From Bacilli bacterium (GTDB lineage Bacteria > Bacillota > Bacilli > Paenibacillales > NBRC-103111): DNA of 57,462 bases. The notes under the pieces are model-generated. The model was not told where the DNA came from and ran no database searches. It saw only the letters and a list, made by a program, of their open reading frames with translations. Position numbers and translations under genes: made by a program. Where the stretch lies: NCBI GenBank assembly GCA_028287395.1, contig JAQBPR010000267.1, positions 1 through 57,462 of the forward strand, read 5' to 3'. Positions 16,787 through 24,595 of this stretch are shown here, piece after piece (within the stretch, counting starts at the first letter, position 1; every line of letters begins with the position of its first letter).

Positions 16787-18441
16787 AGCAGCATTTCATT
16801 CGTAAACGGAATTTCCTCATCCGTGGAATCGAGAATATTTAATTCAAGGTCCCATTTGCCGGCAAAAGATAAATAGGAGCCCTCACTTTTGTATACGAAT
16901 CGTTTGAAGCCTTCGAAGCTATCTGCACCCGCATCGGAGTTAGCATCCTCAACCAATTGAAGCGGAACAGGAATAGGCGCAATACTCGAATCATCCTTGT
17001 ATTTCAACAAGAATTCCACCTGCTTGGGCTTCCCTGTTTTCTCCGGCATCCATAGCTCCAAATCAAACGAATTGGTGCCGGGAATATTCGGGCTAATCGT
17101 AAGCGTTAGATGCGCTTTCTCCCCCATCTCGTGCCAATTAAAAGGCTGATTTACCGGAATCGGAGCAGCATAGGTAAGTAAACCCACAATGGCGACAACC
17201 AATAACATCAGGATAAGATCGAGCTTTAACCACAACCTAAGCGTTCTAATCTCCTTTTGCTCCACTCGCCATTTGCGAAGATAGATTCGGATGATTGAAC
17301 CCACAATTGCAACGCATACAACAAGTCCGACTTTTATGAGCAGAAGCGTACCCCATTGAGTATACAATACATACTTTAGCTTCGGTAGAAAAAGCAGGGT
17401 TGTAATACTTCCTGTAATCGTCAGTACAAGGATTGAACCGAGTGCGGCTCTGGAAAATCGCGGTAACCATTCACCAAGAAACGCCTTGTTTTTCCAGAAC
17501 ACAAAGCCAATCGCAAGCCCGCCAACCCAAAGTGCGGCGGCAAATAGATGCACTGCATCTAACCCAAGTGTAACATCCGCAGGTTTGAAAGCAATGGCAT
17601 GTCCATTCATACATTTGGTTGCTATCATCGCTAGAACCCATACTATATCAAGCCAACGTTTACGCTGGAGGATCACAAAACCAAGTAAAGCCAGAACAAA
17701 GCTTATGAGCCAAGAGATGCCGATGCTTGTCCCGCTAAACAAACGGAGCAGTTCGTTGACTCCGCCGTCTCCCAACAGCTCCTGATAATGAAAATATATC
17801 AGTCCAATCAAGGCAATAACGAACAAACGCAATAAACCGGTACGCCATTTTCGGAGTGTTTGCTGGAAGCTTATATCGTTATTTCTAAGCAAAGCCGACC
17901 AGATCACCCAGCCCATAAGCAACAACAGCGCGAAATAATAAACGATTCGAGAAGTGGATTGCAGCGTATCCTGTAAGCTCATATCCCAAGATAATAAATG
18001 CCCTTGCATAAGCTGCTGATTAGGCGGAAGAAATGTATTGTCGTTCTGCCCTGAACCAACAGCAAACAAGTAACTTCCCCCCACCGGGTGGCCGTCTGCA
18101 GAAATAATATGATATGTAGTTACATAGGTGCCATCTGCTAGAATAGGGAGCTGCAGCGACAAATGGGTGTGCGTTTCATCCATAGAAGCTTTATTCGTAG
18201 TGACTGATTGCCCTTTGTCGTTGATTACTTTGATATAATACAAACTATTTTCCAGTCTTTCGTTGAAGACAAGAGAAATTTGCTGAGGCGATGCAGTGCT
18301 GTGACTATTAGCATCCGGTATCGATTTGAGCAGCGAAGCATGCGCAAAGAGCAGCGAAGGATGCGATAGGAATAGCATAAGCGCCAACAGCAGAAATCGC
18401 TTTATGAATTTAACGCGCCATCTGCGAGGTTGTTTTAACAC
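16780..18441 (-). CDS. Copper resistance protein, CopC-CopD fusion (YcnJ-like)
   Basis: A 553-residue membrane protein. After a signal sequence (residues 1-32, cut before HASLL) comes the CopC beta-sandwich domain to about residue 125, with the N-terminal His and DGHPVGG expected for copper binding. Multiple membrane helices follow from about 160 to 440, containing the CopD domain, then an extracytoplasmic C-terminal beta domain. Bacillus YcnJ has the same fusion and imports copper when it is scarce. The start is a GTG at 18441 behind AAGGAAG. No CsoR or YcnK-like regulator lies beside it. Confidence 0.85.
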   Translation of the reverse strand: MLKQPRRWRVKFIKRFLLLALMLFLSHPSLLFAHASLLKSIPDANSHSTASPQQISLVFNERLENSLYYIKVINDKGQSVTTNKASMDETHTHLSLQLPILADGTYVTTYHIISADGHPVGGSYLFAVGSGQNDNTFLPPNQQLMQGHLLSWDMSLQDTLQSTSRIVYYFALLLLMGWVIWSALLRNNDISFQQTLRKWRTGLLRLFVIALIGLIYFHYQELLGDGGVNELLRLFSGTSIGISWLISFVLALLGFVILQRKRWLDIVWVLAMIATKCMNGHAIAFKPADVTLGLDAVHLFAAALWVGGLAIGFVFWKNKAFLGEWLPRFSRAALGSILVLTITGSITTLLFLPKLKYVLYTQWGTLLLIKVGLVVCVAIVGSIIRIYLRKWRVEQKEIRTLRLWLKLDLILMLLVVAIVGLLTYAAPIPVNQPFNWHEMGEKAHLTLTISPNIPGTNSFDLELWMPEKTGKPKQVEFLLKYKDDSSIAPIPVPLQLVEDANSDAGADSFEGFKRFVYKSEGSYLSFAGKWDLELNILDSTDEEIPFTNEMLLY

Positions 18442-18555
18442 GAAAGTTCTTCCTTTCGTTTCTCTATTGTAGTCTGCTATTATTAGGTATTTGCATCCTT
18501 TATACTAAAGTTTACTAAATCCGCGCTTCGATTGCCAATGCAGCTATTTTTTATT

Positions 18556-18584
18556 TTGACATTTACTATATATTGTTGTACATT
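18556..18584 (+). promoter_or_regulatory. Predicted promoter of the nrdAB operon
   Basis: TTGACA (18556-18561), a 17-base spacer and TACATT (18579-18584). The -10 is imperfect. The promoter overlaps the first NrdR-like box. Confidence 0.5.
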
Positions 18585-18610
18585 GTTATTCAATAACTAC
18601 ATATTGTATG
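18564..18610 (+). promoter_or_regulatory. Two NrdR-like boxes
   Basis: ACTATATATTGTTG (from 18565) and ACTACATATTGTAT (from 18596) resemble each other and the NrdR consensus ACAcwATATaTwGTGT. They are exactly 31 bases apart, about three helical turns, which is the usual spacing of paired NrdR sites. They overlap the promoter and precede a ribonucleotide reductase operon, where NrdR repression is expected. Confidence 0.6.
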
Positions 18611-18611
18611 A

Positions 18612-18800
18612 CTAGGTACCTTTCACAGATCAATTGCAAACTGTGCGAGGTTTAAAAGGGAAGTTCGGTGAAATTCCGATGCGGTCCCGCCACTGTAATG
18701 GGGGAGTCACAACAAATGCATGCCACTGATTCGTTTGCGGATTGGGAAGGCCTGTTGCAGACGTTGATCCCAGAAGCCAGGAGACCTGCCTATTCAGCAA
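18612..18800 (+). promoter_or_regulatory. Cobalamin (B12) riboswitch
   Basis: The conserved core is intact: AAGGGAA, then GGTGAAATTCC, GCGGTCCCGCCACTGTAA (the B12 box region), and distal GAAGCCAGGAGACCTGCC. The next gene is nrdA. Downstream, CATCG (18839-18843) can pair with CGGTG (18851-18855) ahead of TTTTCT, a weak candidate terminator, so the off mechanism is uncertain. B12 would be expected to shut off the B12-independent reductase. Confidence 0.93.
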
Positions 18801-18939
18801 CACAAAACAACCTACGGGAGATAGGGAAGTGTTCAGATCATCGGATGAATCGGTGTTTTCTCGGCATTTTTACCTTCGTTTTGGAGAAGGTGAGAATGCT
18901 TTTCGTATTTTAAAAGACTTTTAAAGTGGAGGCTAAGAA

Positions 18940-21168
18940 ATGGAGATTATCAAAAGAAATGGCGAGATTGAACAATTGGTTTTTGCGAAAATGAAAAAGG
19001 TGATTGATTTTGCTTGTGAGGCTTATAAAGATTGTGACCCCTTGGAGCTGGAAACGGCGCTGCTTCCCTTATTTCGCAATGGCATTTCTACTAAGGAGAT
19101 TCAACATTTGTTGATTCAAGTTGCTGTTGAAAAAACGAGTGCAACCGAGCCCAATTGGCAATTTGTCGCGTCGAAGCTGCTTGCCTATGATCTCTACAAG
19201 GAAGCTGGGATCCATCGCAGTTATGCACACTTTGGCTATGGAAACAGCTTATACGAGTTGATTGTCGAGTTAACGCAGCAAGGACTTTATGGCGCTTATA
19301 TTCTCGAACATTATACAAAAGCGCAAATTGACGAGCTGGCAGCCTATATTCGTCCGGAACGCGATGATTTATTTAATTATATTGGGCTTAAAACCTTAGC
19401 CGATCGTTATTTGATTAAAGGAAGAAACAAACAAATCCTAGAACTGCCGCAAGAGCTATTCATGGGTGTAGCAATGCATTTAGCCATGCTGGAAAAAGAT
19501 CAGCTTACTTGGGCCAAGCAGTTTTATGATGTGTTAAGCCGTCTACAAATGACAGTCGCTACGCCCACGCTTGCCAACGCGAGAAAACCGCATCATCAGC
19601 TGTCGAGTTGTTTTATCGATACGGTCCCCGACAACCTATGGGGCATCTACAATGTCGATCAAAGCTTCGCGCAGGTATCCAAGCATGGCGGGGGTATGGG
19701 CATTTATGTAGGTAAAGTCCGGAGTAAAGGCTCGAATATTCGTGGTTTTAAAGGTGTTGCCGGCGGTGTCATTCCTTGGATTAAAAATTATAATAATACT
19801 GCGCTCGCGGTCGATCAATTAGGGGTGCGATCAGGCGCTGTCGCTATTTACTTGGATATTTGGCATAAGGATATTTTTGATTTTCTCGATCTGAAAACCA
19901 ATAATGGCGACGATCGGATGAAGGCGCATGATATTTTCCCTGGGGTATGTATTCCGGATTTATTCATGAAAACCTTACAGGAACGGAGAAGCTGGTATTT
20001 GTTTGACCCTCACGAAGTACGGAAAGTATTGGGCTACTCCATTGAAGATAGCTGGGGCGAAGAATGGGAACGCAAATACGCTGAATGCATAGCAAATCCA
20101 CAATTGTCCAAGGATGAAGTGCCTGCGATCGACATTATGAAAAAAATTCTGTCCAGCTGTTTTGAAACCGGAACGCCTTTTGTATTTTATCGCGAGACCG
20201 TGAACCGGGCTAATCCGAATAAACATGCTGGAATGATTTATTGCTCCAATCTTTGTACGGAAATTTGCCAAAATATGAGTTCGAGTGAGTTAATTACAAC
20301 CGCACATGAAGATGGCATGATTACCACGAAGGTGCAAAGCGGCGATTTTGTCGTCTGTAATTTATCCTCGTTAAATCTAGGCCGCGCTTATAGTCAAGAA
20401 CAGGTTGCGGAAGTGGTTCGCATCCAAATGCGAATGATGGATAATGTAATCGATCTGAATTATTATCCGATTCCACAAGCGGAAATTACCAACAAAAAAT
20501 ACCGCGCGGTCGGCTTAGGCACAAGCGGCTACCACCAAATGCTCGCCCAATTGAAAATCGTTTGGGAATCCGCAGCACATCTCGAGAAAGCGGACGAGCT
20601 ATACGAATGGATTAACTATTGCGCGATTCAGGCTTCTATGGAAATTGCCAAGGAGAAAGGCGCTTATCCTGCTTTTACAGGCAGCGATTGGCAAACAGGC
20701 GAATATTTTACACAGCGAGGCTATTCAAGTCCACAGTGGCAAGCTTTACAAGAAGAAGTCGCGCGTTATGGCGTACGTAATGCATGGATGTTTGCCATTG
20801 CACCTACGGCATCCACTTCGTTAATTGCCGGTTCTACGGCTGGAACAGATCCCATTTTCAATAAATTTTTCGTCGAGGAAAAGAAAAATGCAGTCATTCC
20901 GCAGACTGCGCCCAATTTAACTGCAGAAACGACTTGGTACTACAAAGAAGCGCACAAAATCGATCAGCTTTGGAGTATTCAAGCGGCTGGTATAAGACAA
21001 CGACATATCGATCAAGCGCAGTCTTTTAACCTTTACATCACACCAGAAATTTCTGCAAAACAGTTTCTTGAGCTTTATATGTCCGCTTGGGAGCATGGCG
21101 TTAAGACCGTTTACTACTGCCGCAATAAAAGCCTAGAGGTTGAGGACTGTGTTAGCTGTTCGGCCTAA
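18940..21168 (+). CDS. nrdA: Ribonucleoside-diphosphate reductase, alpha (class I large) subunit
   Basis: A 742-residue catalytic subunit converting NDPs to dNDPs. An N-terminal ATP-cone (residues 1-90, starting EIIKRNGEIEQLVFAKM) gives allosteric activity control. Active-site cysteines appear in LSSCFIDT, NLCTEI and VVCNLSSLNLG, the radical-transfer Tyr pair is near TVYYCR, and the C-terminal redox pair is DCVSCSA. The ATG at 18940 follows GGAGG. The cobalamin riboswitch and NrdR boxes upstream suggest it is a back-up enzyme to a B12-dependent reductase encoded elsewhere. nrdB follows after 45 bases. Confidence 0.96.
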   Translation: MEIIKRNGEIEQLVFAKMKKVIDFACEAYKDCDPLELETALLPLFRNGISTKEIQHLLIQVAVEKTSATEPNWQFVASKLLAYDLYKEAGIHRSYAHFGYGNSLYELIVELTQQGLYGAYILEHYTKAQIDELAAYIRPERDDLFNYIGLKTLADRYLIKGRNKQILELPQELFMGVAMHLAMLEKDQLTWAKQFYDVLSRLQMTVATPTLANARKPHHQLSSCFIDTVPDNLWGIYNVDQSFAQVSKHGGGMGIYVGKVRSKGSNIRGFKGVAGGVIPWIKNYNNTALAVDQLGVRSGAVAIYLDIWHKDIFDFLDLKTNNGDDRMKAHDIFPGVCIPDLFMKTLQERRSWYLFDPHEVRKVLGYSIEDSWGEEWERKYAECIANPQLSKDEVPAIDIMKKILSSCFETGTPFVFYRETVNRANPNKHAGMIYCSNLCTEICQNMSSSELITTAHEDGMITTKVQSGDFVVCNLSSLNLGRAYSQEQVAEVVRIQMRMMDNVIDLNYYPIPQAEITNKKYRAVGLGTSGYHQMLAQLKIVWESAAHLEKADELYEWINYCAIQASMEIAKEKGAYPAFTGSDWQTGEYFTQRGYSSPQWQALQEEVARYGVRNAWMFAIAPTASTSLIAGSTAGTDPIFNKFFVEEKKNAVIPQTAPNLTAETTWYYKEAHKIDQLWSIQAAGIRQRHIDQAQSFNLYITPEISAKQFLELYMSAWEHGVKTVYYCRNKSLEVEDCVSCSA

Positions 21169-21213
21169 GCACAAAACGAATAGATGATTTCAAAACGGAG
21201 AGGATGTAGTTAC

Positions 21214-22278
21214 ATGGAATCATATGAAGCAACACCTGCTGTAGGCTTAACGAAGAAAAAGCTGTTTAATGAGCATGGGGATCGTGAATGGGGAAAACGC
21301 CGAATGATCGGCGGCAATACGACAAACCTGATTGAATTGAACAATGTAAAATACGAATGGGCGACAAAAATGTATCGCTCGATGATGAATAATTTTTGGA
21401 TTCCGGAGGAAGTACCGCTCGCTCAGGATGCGAAAGATTACAAGCTGCTGTCTCACACTGAACGACAAAGCTACGATAAAATTATTAGCTTTTTGATCTT
21501 TCTCGACTCCTTGCAAACCGCCAATTTACCCAATATTAATGAATACATTACCGCACCTGAGGTCAATCTCTGCCTAACTGTACAAACCTTTCAAGAGGCT
21601 GTTCACAGCCAAAGCTATTCCTATATCCTCGATAGCGTTTGCTCTTCCGAGGCGCGGGATCAAATATACAATCAATGGCGTGAAGACAAGCACCTGCTGC
21701 AGCGCAATCGCTTCATTACCGACCTGTATGAGAAATTTATCGATGATCCTTCAATCCCTAATTTAGTTAGGACGATTATGGCAAATTATATTCTTGAGGG
21801 GATTTATTTTTACAGCGGATTCAGCTTCTTCTACGCACTTGGCAGACAAGGAAAAATGTTGGGCACCGTTTCGGAAATTAAGTATATTCAACGGGATGAG
21901 CTAACTCATCTGGCTCTATTCCAAGGGATCTTTCGCGAAATTCGCAAGGAAAACCCTGAATTGTTTACGGATGAATTAGTTGAAGGTCTTCGCGACATGA
22001 TGCGTACAGCAGTCGAGCATGAAATCGCTTGGGGACTGTACATTACCCAAAATGGAATAAATGGCTTAAGCGATGAAGTCATTACGCAATACATTCAATA
22101 TTTGTCCAATGATCGTTTGAAAAAACTCGGTTTGGAAATCCTCTTCCCCGAAATTACCGAGCATCCAATGAAGTGGGTCGAAAGCTTCAGTAATATGAAT
22201 GGGTTGAAAACCGACTTTTTCGAGCAAAAGGTAACCAATTACAGCAAATCATCGAGCTTGGACTGGGGCGATATTTAA
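21214..22278 (+). CDS. nrdB: Ribonucleoside-diphosphate reductase, beta (class I small) subunit
   Basis: A 354-residue ferritin-like radical subunit. Metal ligands and radical site are intact: Asp in IFLDSLQTAN, Glu/His and the radical Tyr in FQEAVHSQSYSYI, Glu in ILEGIYFYSGF, and Glu/His in RDELTHLALF. This is therefore a tyrosyl-radical type, not the Tyr-less class Ic form. The frame is open from 21184, but GGAGAGG and the ATG at 21214 give the better start. Its stop overlaps the end of the convergent lipoprotein gene by 4 bases. No nrdI or nrdH is nearby. Confidence 0.95.
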   Translation: MESYEATPAVGLTKKKLFNEHGDREWGKRRMIGGNTTNLIELNNVKYEWATKMYRSMMNNFWIPEEVPLAQDAKDYKLLSHTERQSYDKIISFLIFLDSLQTANLPNINEYITAPEVNLCLTVQTFQEAVHSQSYSYILDSVCSSEARDQIYNQWREDKHLLQRNRFITDLYEKFIDDPSIPNLVRTIMANYILEGIYFYSGFSFFYALGRQGKMLGTVSEIKYIQRDELTHLALFQGIFREIRKENPELFTDELVEGLRDMMRTAVEHEIAWGLYITQNGINGLSDEVITQYIQYLSNDRLKKLGLEILFPEITEHPMKWVESFSNMNGLKTDFFEQKVTNYSKSSSLDWGDI

Positions 22279-23783
22279 AGAATGTGCCCGCTAACAATAT
22301 AGTTCCACTTCCCATCCAAGCTGCTACCGATATAATAACTTCCTTTCGGCAAAAGATCCTTAATGATCATCAGCTTATTCTGATCTGCATCATACATTTT
22401 CAGCGTGCTTGGAGCGCCCTCAAACACATAACTGTGAGTTCCAAACAACCAGCTTCCACCATTAGGAATAGCCTGATTGGATATTTTTTCATCATCCTTT
22501 GCCAACCATTCGTTTCCATAGAGACGAAATTTACCATCGCCGGAACCGGAGAAATTATATGCTTCATCGGCAAAAGACGGCAATTTCCATGCACTTACCT
22601 GTTGTGTAACCCAGGAGTAGCTATATCTAAGCTGTTTATAAGCCACTGGTTCTAACATCGTAAAATAAATGTGTCCCCCGATATCTTTAAACAATACAGG
22701 CTCCTTGCGACTAGATACTTGACTTTCAAATGTAGCGCCGAGCAATGCCTTAGGGACAACCTTCTTAGTACCGTCAAGTAAATTGTAAATAAACAGATCG
22801 AGATCTTTCTCTGCTCCCACAGGACCGACAGCCATAATCACATGCTGTCGGTCTTGGCTTATATGGGCACCATAAATATAATCATCCAAGTGTATGGAAT
22901 AGGCGGTATCACTCTTCGGTGCATCAGCCTTAGTATAGAAAAATCCTCTTGTATCGACCACAAAATCACCCGGTCCACGATAATCCGTTTGCAATTGTAC
23001 AGGATAGGAAACAAGCTTTTTTTCAAGCAAATCATAGACAGAATAAAGTAATGGATAGGTAGCATCACATTCACAATAAGTTGTCGCGCGCTTGATCAAA
23101 GCATATCGCGGATCTCCCTCAAGCAATTGAAAATAAGCTGGCTCTGTAAAATTGCTCTGTTGTTCTACCGTCTTTCCATCCGCAGATATTCGCCAAATTT
23201 GGTGCGGATCAAATAAGACAGCTTCAAAAGCAGGCGGATGTTCAAGCTTTTGTTTGTTGGCTGTCTGTGCTCCGTTTACATCTAGTCTGTAGCTAACAGG
23301 TGCGATATCTGTGCCCTTGTAATTCTTGAGTTCCAAACCAAGCTTAAGCAAACGATCATTGTCCCAATGAAAGGACAAATATGCATCCGCCGGTTTATGA
23401 AATTCGACCACTTTAAGGTGCTGCTGCAATGCGCTTTCCACAGATGCACGATCCATATCAGCAGCAAAAGTAATCGTATAAGTCTGTGGGAGCGTGGAGA
23501 CGAGCGTTTTGATCGGTGAATGCAGACTCGGCTCTGCATCTAATTGGATCCGCACATTTTCTGTTTGCGGAGCAGGAGCAGCTGAAGCTGCCATTGGTGA
23601 TGGCGAAGGAGAGGTTGAAGCTGAAAATGAAGGCGAAGGCAAGGAAATAATCTCTGGACTAATCTCCTGGATTGTCGGTTGCATAGATGAGGTCACACTC
23701 GGCGTATGGTTAAAGCAGCCCGATAGAAGTAAAACCATGCCTAATAGCATCATAATTAAAAAATTCGTTACACTTTTTTTCAT
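22275..23783 (-). CDS. Putative lipoprotein of unknown function
   Basis: A 502-residue exported protein. The signal peptide ends in the lipobox LLLSGC (Cys about 23), so it should be lipid-anchored outside the membrane. A Pro/Ser-rich linker follows (about residues 30-75, repeated SPSPS), then about 420 residues rich in repeated beta strands with Trp/Tyr (DYIYGAHIS, HIYFTML), possibly a beta-propeller. I know no family for it. The start is the ATG at 23783 behind GAGGG; the ATG 12 bases upstream has no ribosome site. Confidence 0.75.
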   Translation of the reverse strand: MKKSVTNFLIMMLLGMVLLLSGCFNHTPSVTSSMQPTIQEISPEIISLPSPSFSASTSPSPSPMAASAAPAPQTENVRIQLDAEPSLHSPIKTLVSTLPQTYTITFAADMDRASVESALQQHLKVVEFHKPADAYLSFHWDNDRLLKLGLELKNYKGTDIAPVSYRLDVNGAQTANKQKLEHPPAFEAVLFDPHQIWRISADGKTVEQQSNFTEPAYFQLLEGDPRYALIKRATTYCECDATYPLLYSVYDLLEKKLVSYPVQLQTDYRGPGDFVVDTRGFFYTKADAPKSDTAYSIHLDDYIYGAHISQDRQHVIMAVGPVGAEKDLDLFIYNLLDGTKKVVPKALLGATFESQVSSRKEPVLFKDIGGHIYFTMLEPVAYKQLRYSYSWVTQQVSAWKLPSFADEAYNFSGSGDGKFRLYGNEWLAKDDEKISNQAIPNGGSWLFGTHSYVFEGAPSTLKMYDADQNKLMIIKDLLPKGSYYIGSSLDGKWNYIVSGHIL

Positions 23784-23840
23784 ATTATCCCTCATTTCAT
23801 CTTACTTATCTGACGAAAAATGGGAATAAAAGTTGCTTTT

Positions 23841-24200
23841 TTACGAAAACATTTTAATTCCGCACCAGGCTAATAACAATCCGAAGCCAACCGAAGAAAG
23901 CACATAGATACACGCACTCTTCCAGTGCCCCTTTTCCATCAATTGACTTGTCTCATAGCCAAAGGTCGAAAACGTCGTATATGCTCCACAGAAGCCTACT
24001 CCAGCCGTCAGCCACAGCCATTCCGGCAAAGCATCATCTTTTTTTAAAGCAAAAAGGATGCCTAACAGTAACGATCCCGACAAATTAATGACCCACGTTC
24101 CCCAAGGGAATCGCATGCCAGTTTTACCCGCAATCCATTTGCCCAAATAAAATCGTAAAAGCGCACCGATCGCTCCACTGCTGCCTATTAACCAAATCAT
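23841..24200 (-). CDS. crcB: Fluoride efflux channel CrcB/FluC, second copy
   Basis: A 119-residue membrane protein with four helices. It has the N-terminal GAIGALLRFYLG motif, GTWVINLSGSLLLG, and the fluoride-pore phenylalanine motif GAYTTFSTFGYE. Fluc channels are dual-topology dimers; in Bacilli two tandem paralogues make a heterodimer, as here. The start overlaps the stop of the first copy by 4 bases (ATGA). Confidence 0.93.
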   Translation of the reverse strand: MIWLIGSSGAIGALLRFYLGKWIAGKTGMRFPWGTWVINLSGSLLLGILFALKKDDALPEWLWLTAGVGFCGAYTTFSTFGYETSQLMEKGHWKSACIYVLSSVGFGLLLAWCGIKMFS

Positions 24201-24595
24201 ACAGCCCTATCCCCCTTACGGCGGCTTGCTTGCCATTTCGCCAAACCCACACCTAATAAAGTCAGAAGCAGCCCGCCCACCATACTTGTAAACACATATA
24301 TGGCAGCCAGAGCTCCATGTCCTTGCATGAAAAGATCAACCGACTCTTTTGAAAACGTAGAAAATGTGGTGAACGCCCCCGTCAAGCCCGTTCCCAGCCC
24401 CAAACGAATTTCCATACGTACTCGGAAGCCTAATAAAGAAAGGGTCAGAAACCAGCCGAGAAATAGACAACCCAATAAATTGATTACCAAGGTTCCCAAT
24501 GGAAAAAGATCCGTCACAGAAGACAACCACGAACCCGCTTCATAACGTAAAACAGTGCCGATAAATCCACCGATGATCAACGCGAGTACGCTCAT
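24197..24595 (-). CDS. crcB: Fluoride efflux channel CrcB/FluC, first copy
   Basis: A 132-residue four-helix membrane protein with GGFIGTVLRYEAG, GTLVINLLGCLFLG and GAFTTFSTFSKES, the Fluc family signatures. It ends in a short basic tail. It overlaps the end of the P-type ATPase gene by 4 bases and the start of the second copy by 4 bases, so all three are translationally coupled. No fluoride riboswitch (GGCGAUGGUGU type) is visible nearby, which suggests expression follows the metal-responsive promoter of the operon. Confidence 0.93.
   Translation of the reverse strand: MSVLALIIGGFIGTVLRYEAGSWLSSVTDLFPLGTLVINLLGCLFLGWFLTLSLLGFRVRMEIRLGLGTGLTGAFTTFSTFSKESVDLFMQGHGALAAIYVFTSMVGGLLLTLLGVGLAKWQASRRKGDRAV

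Noticed and set aside
18668-18924. Plus-strand frames in the cobalamin riboswitch and its platform
   Set aside because: They run through the conserved aptamer and have no credible ribosome site; a leader peptide is not needed.
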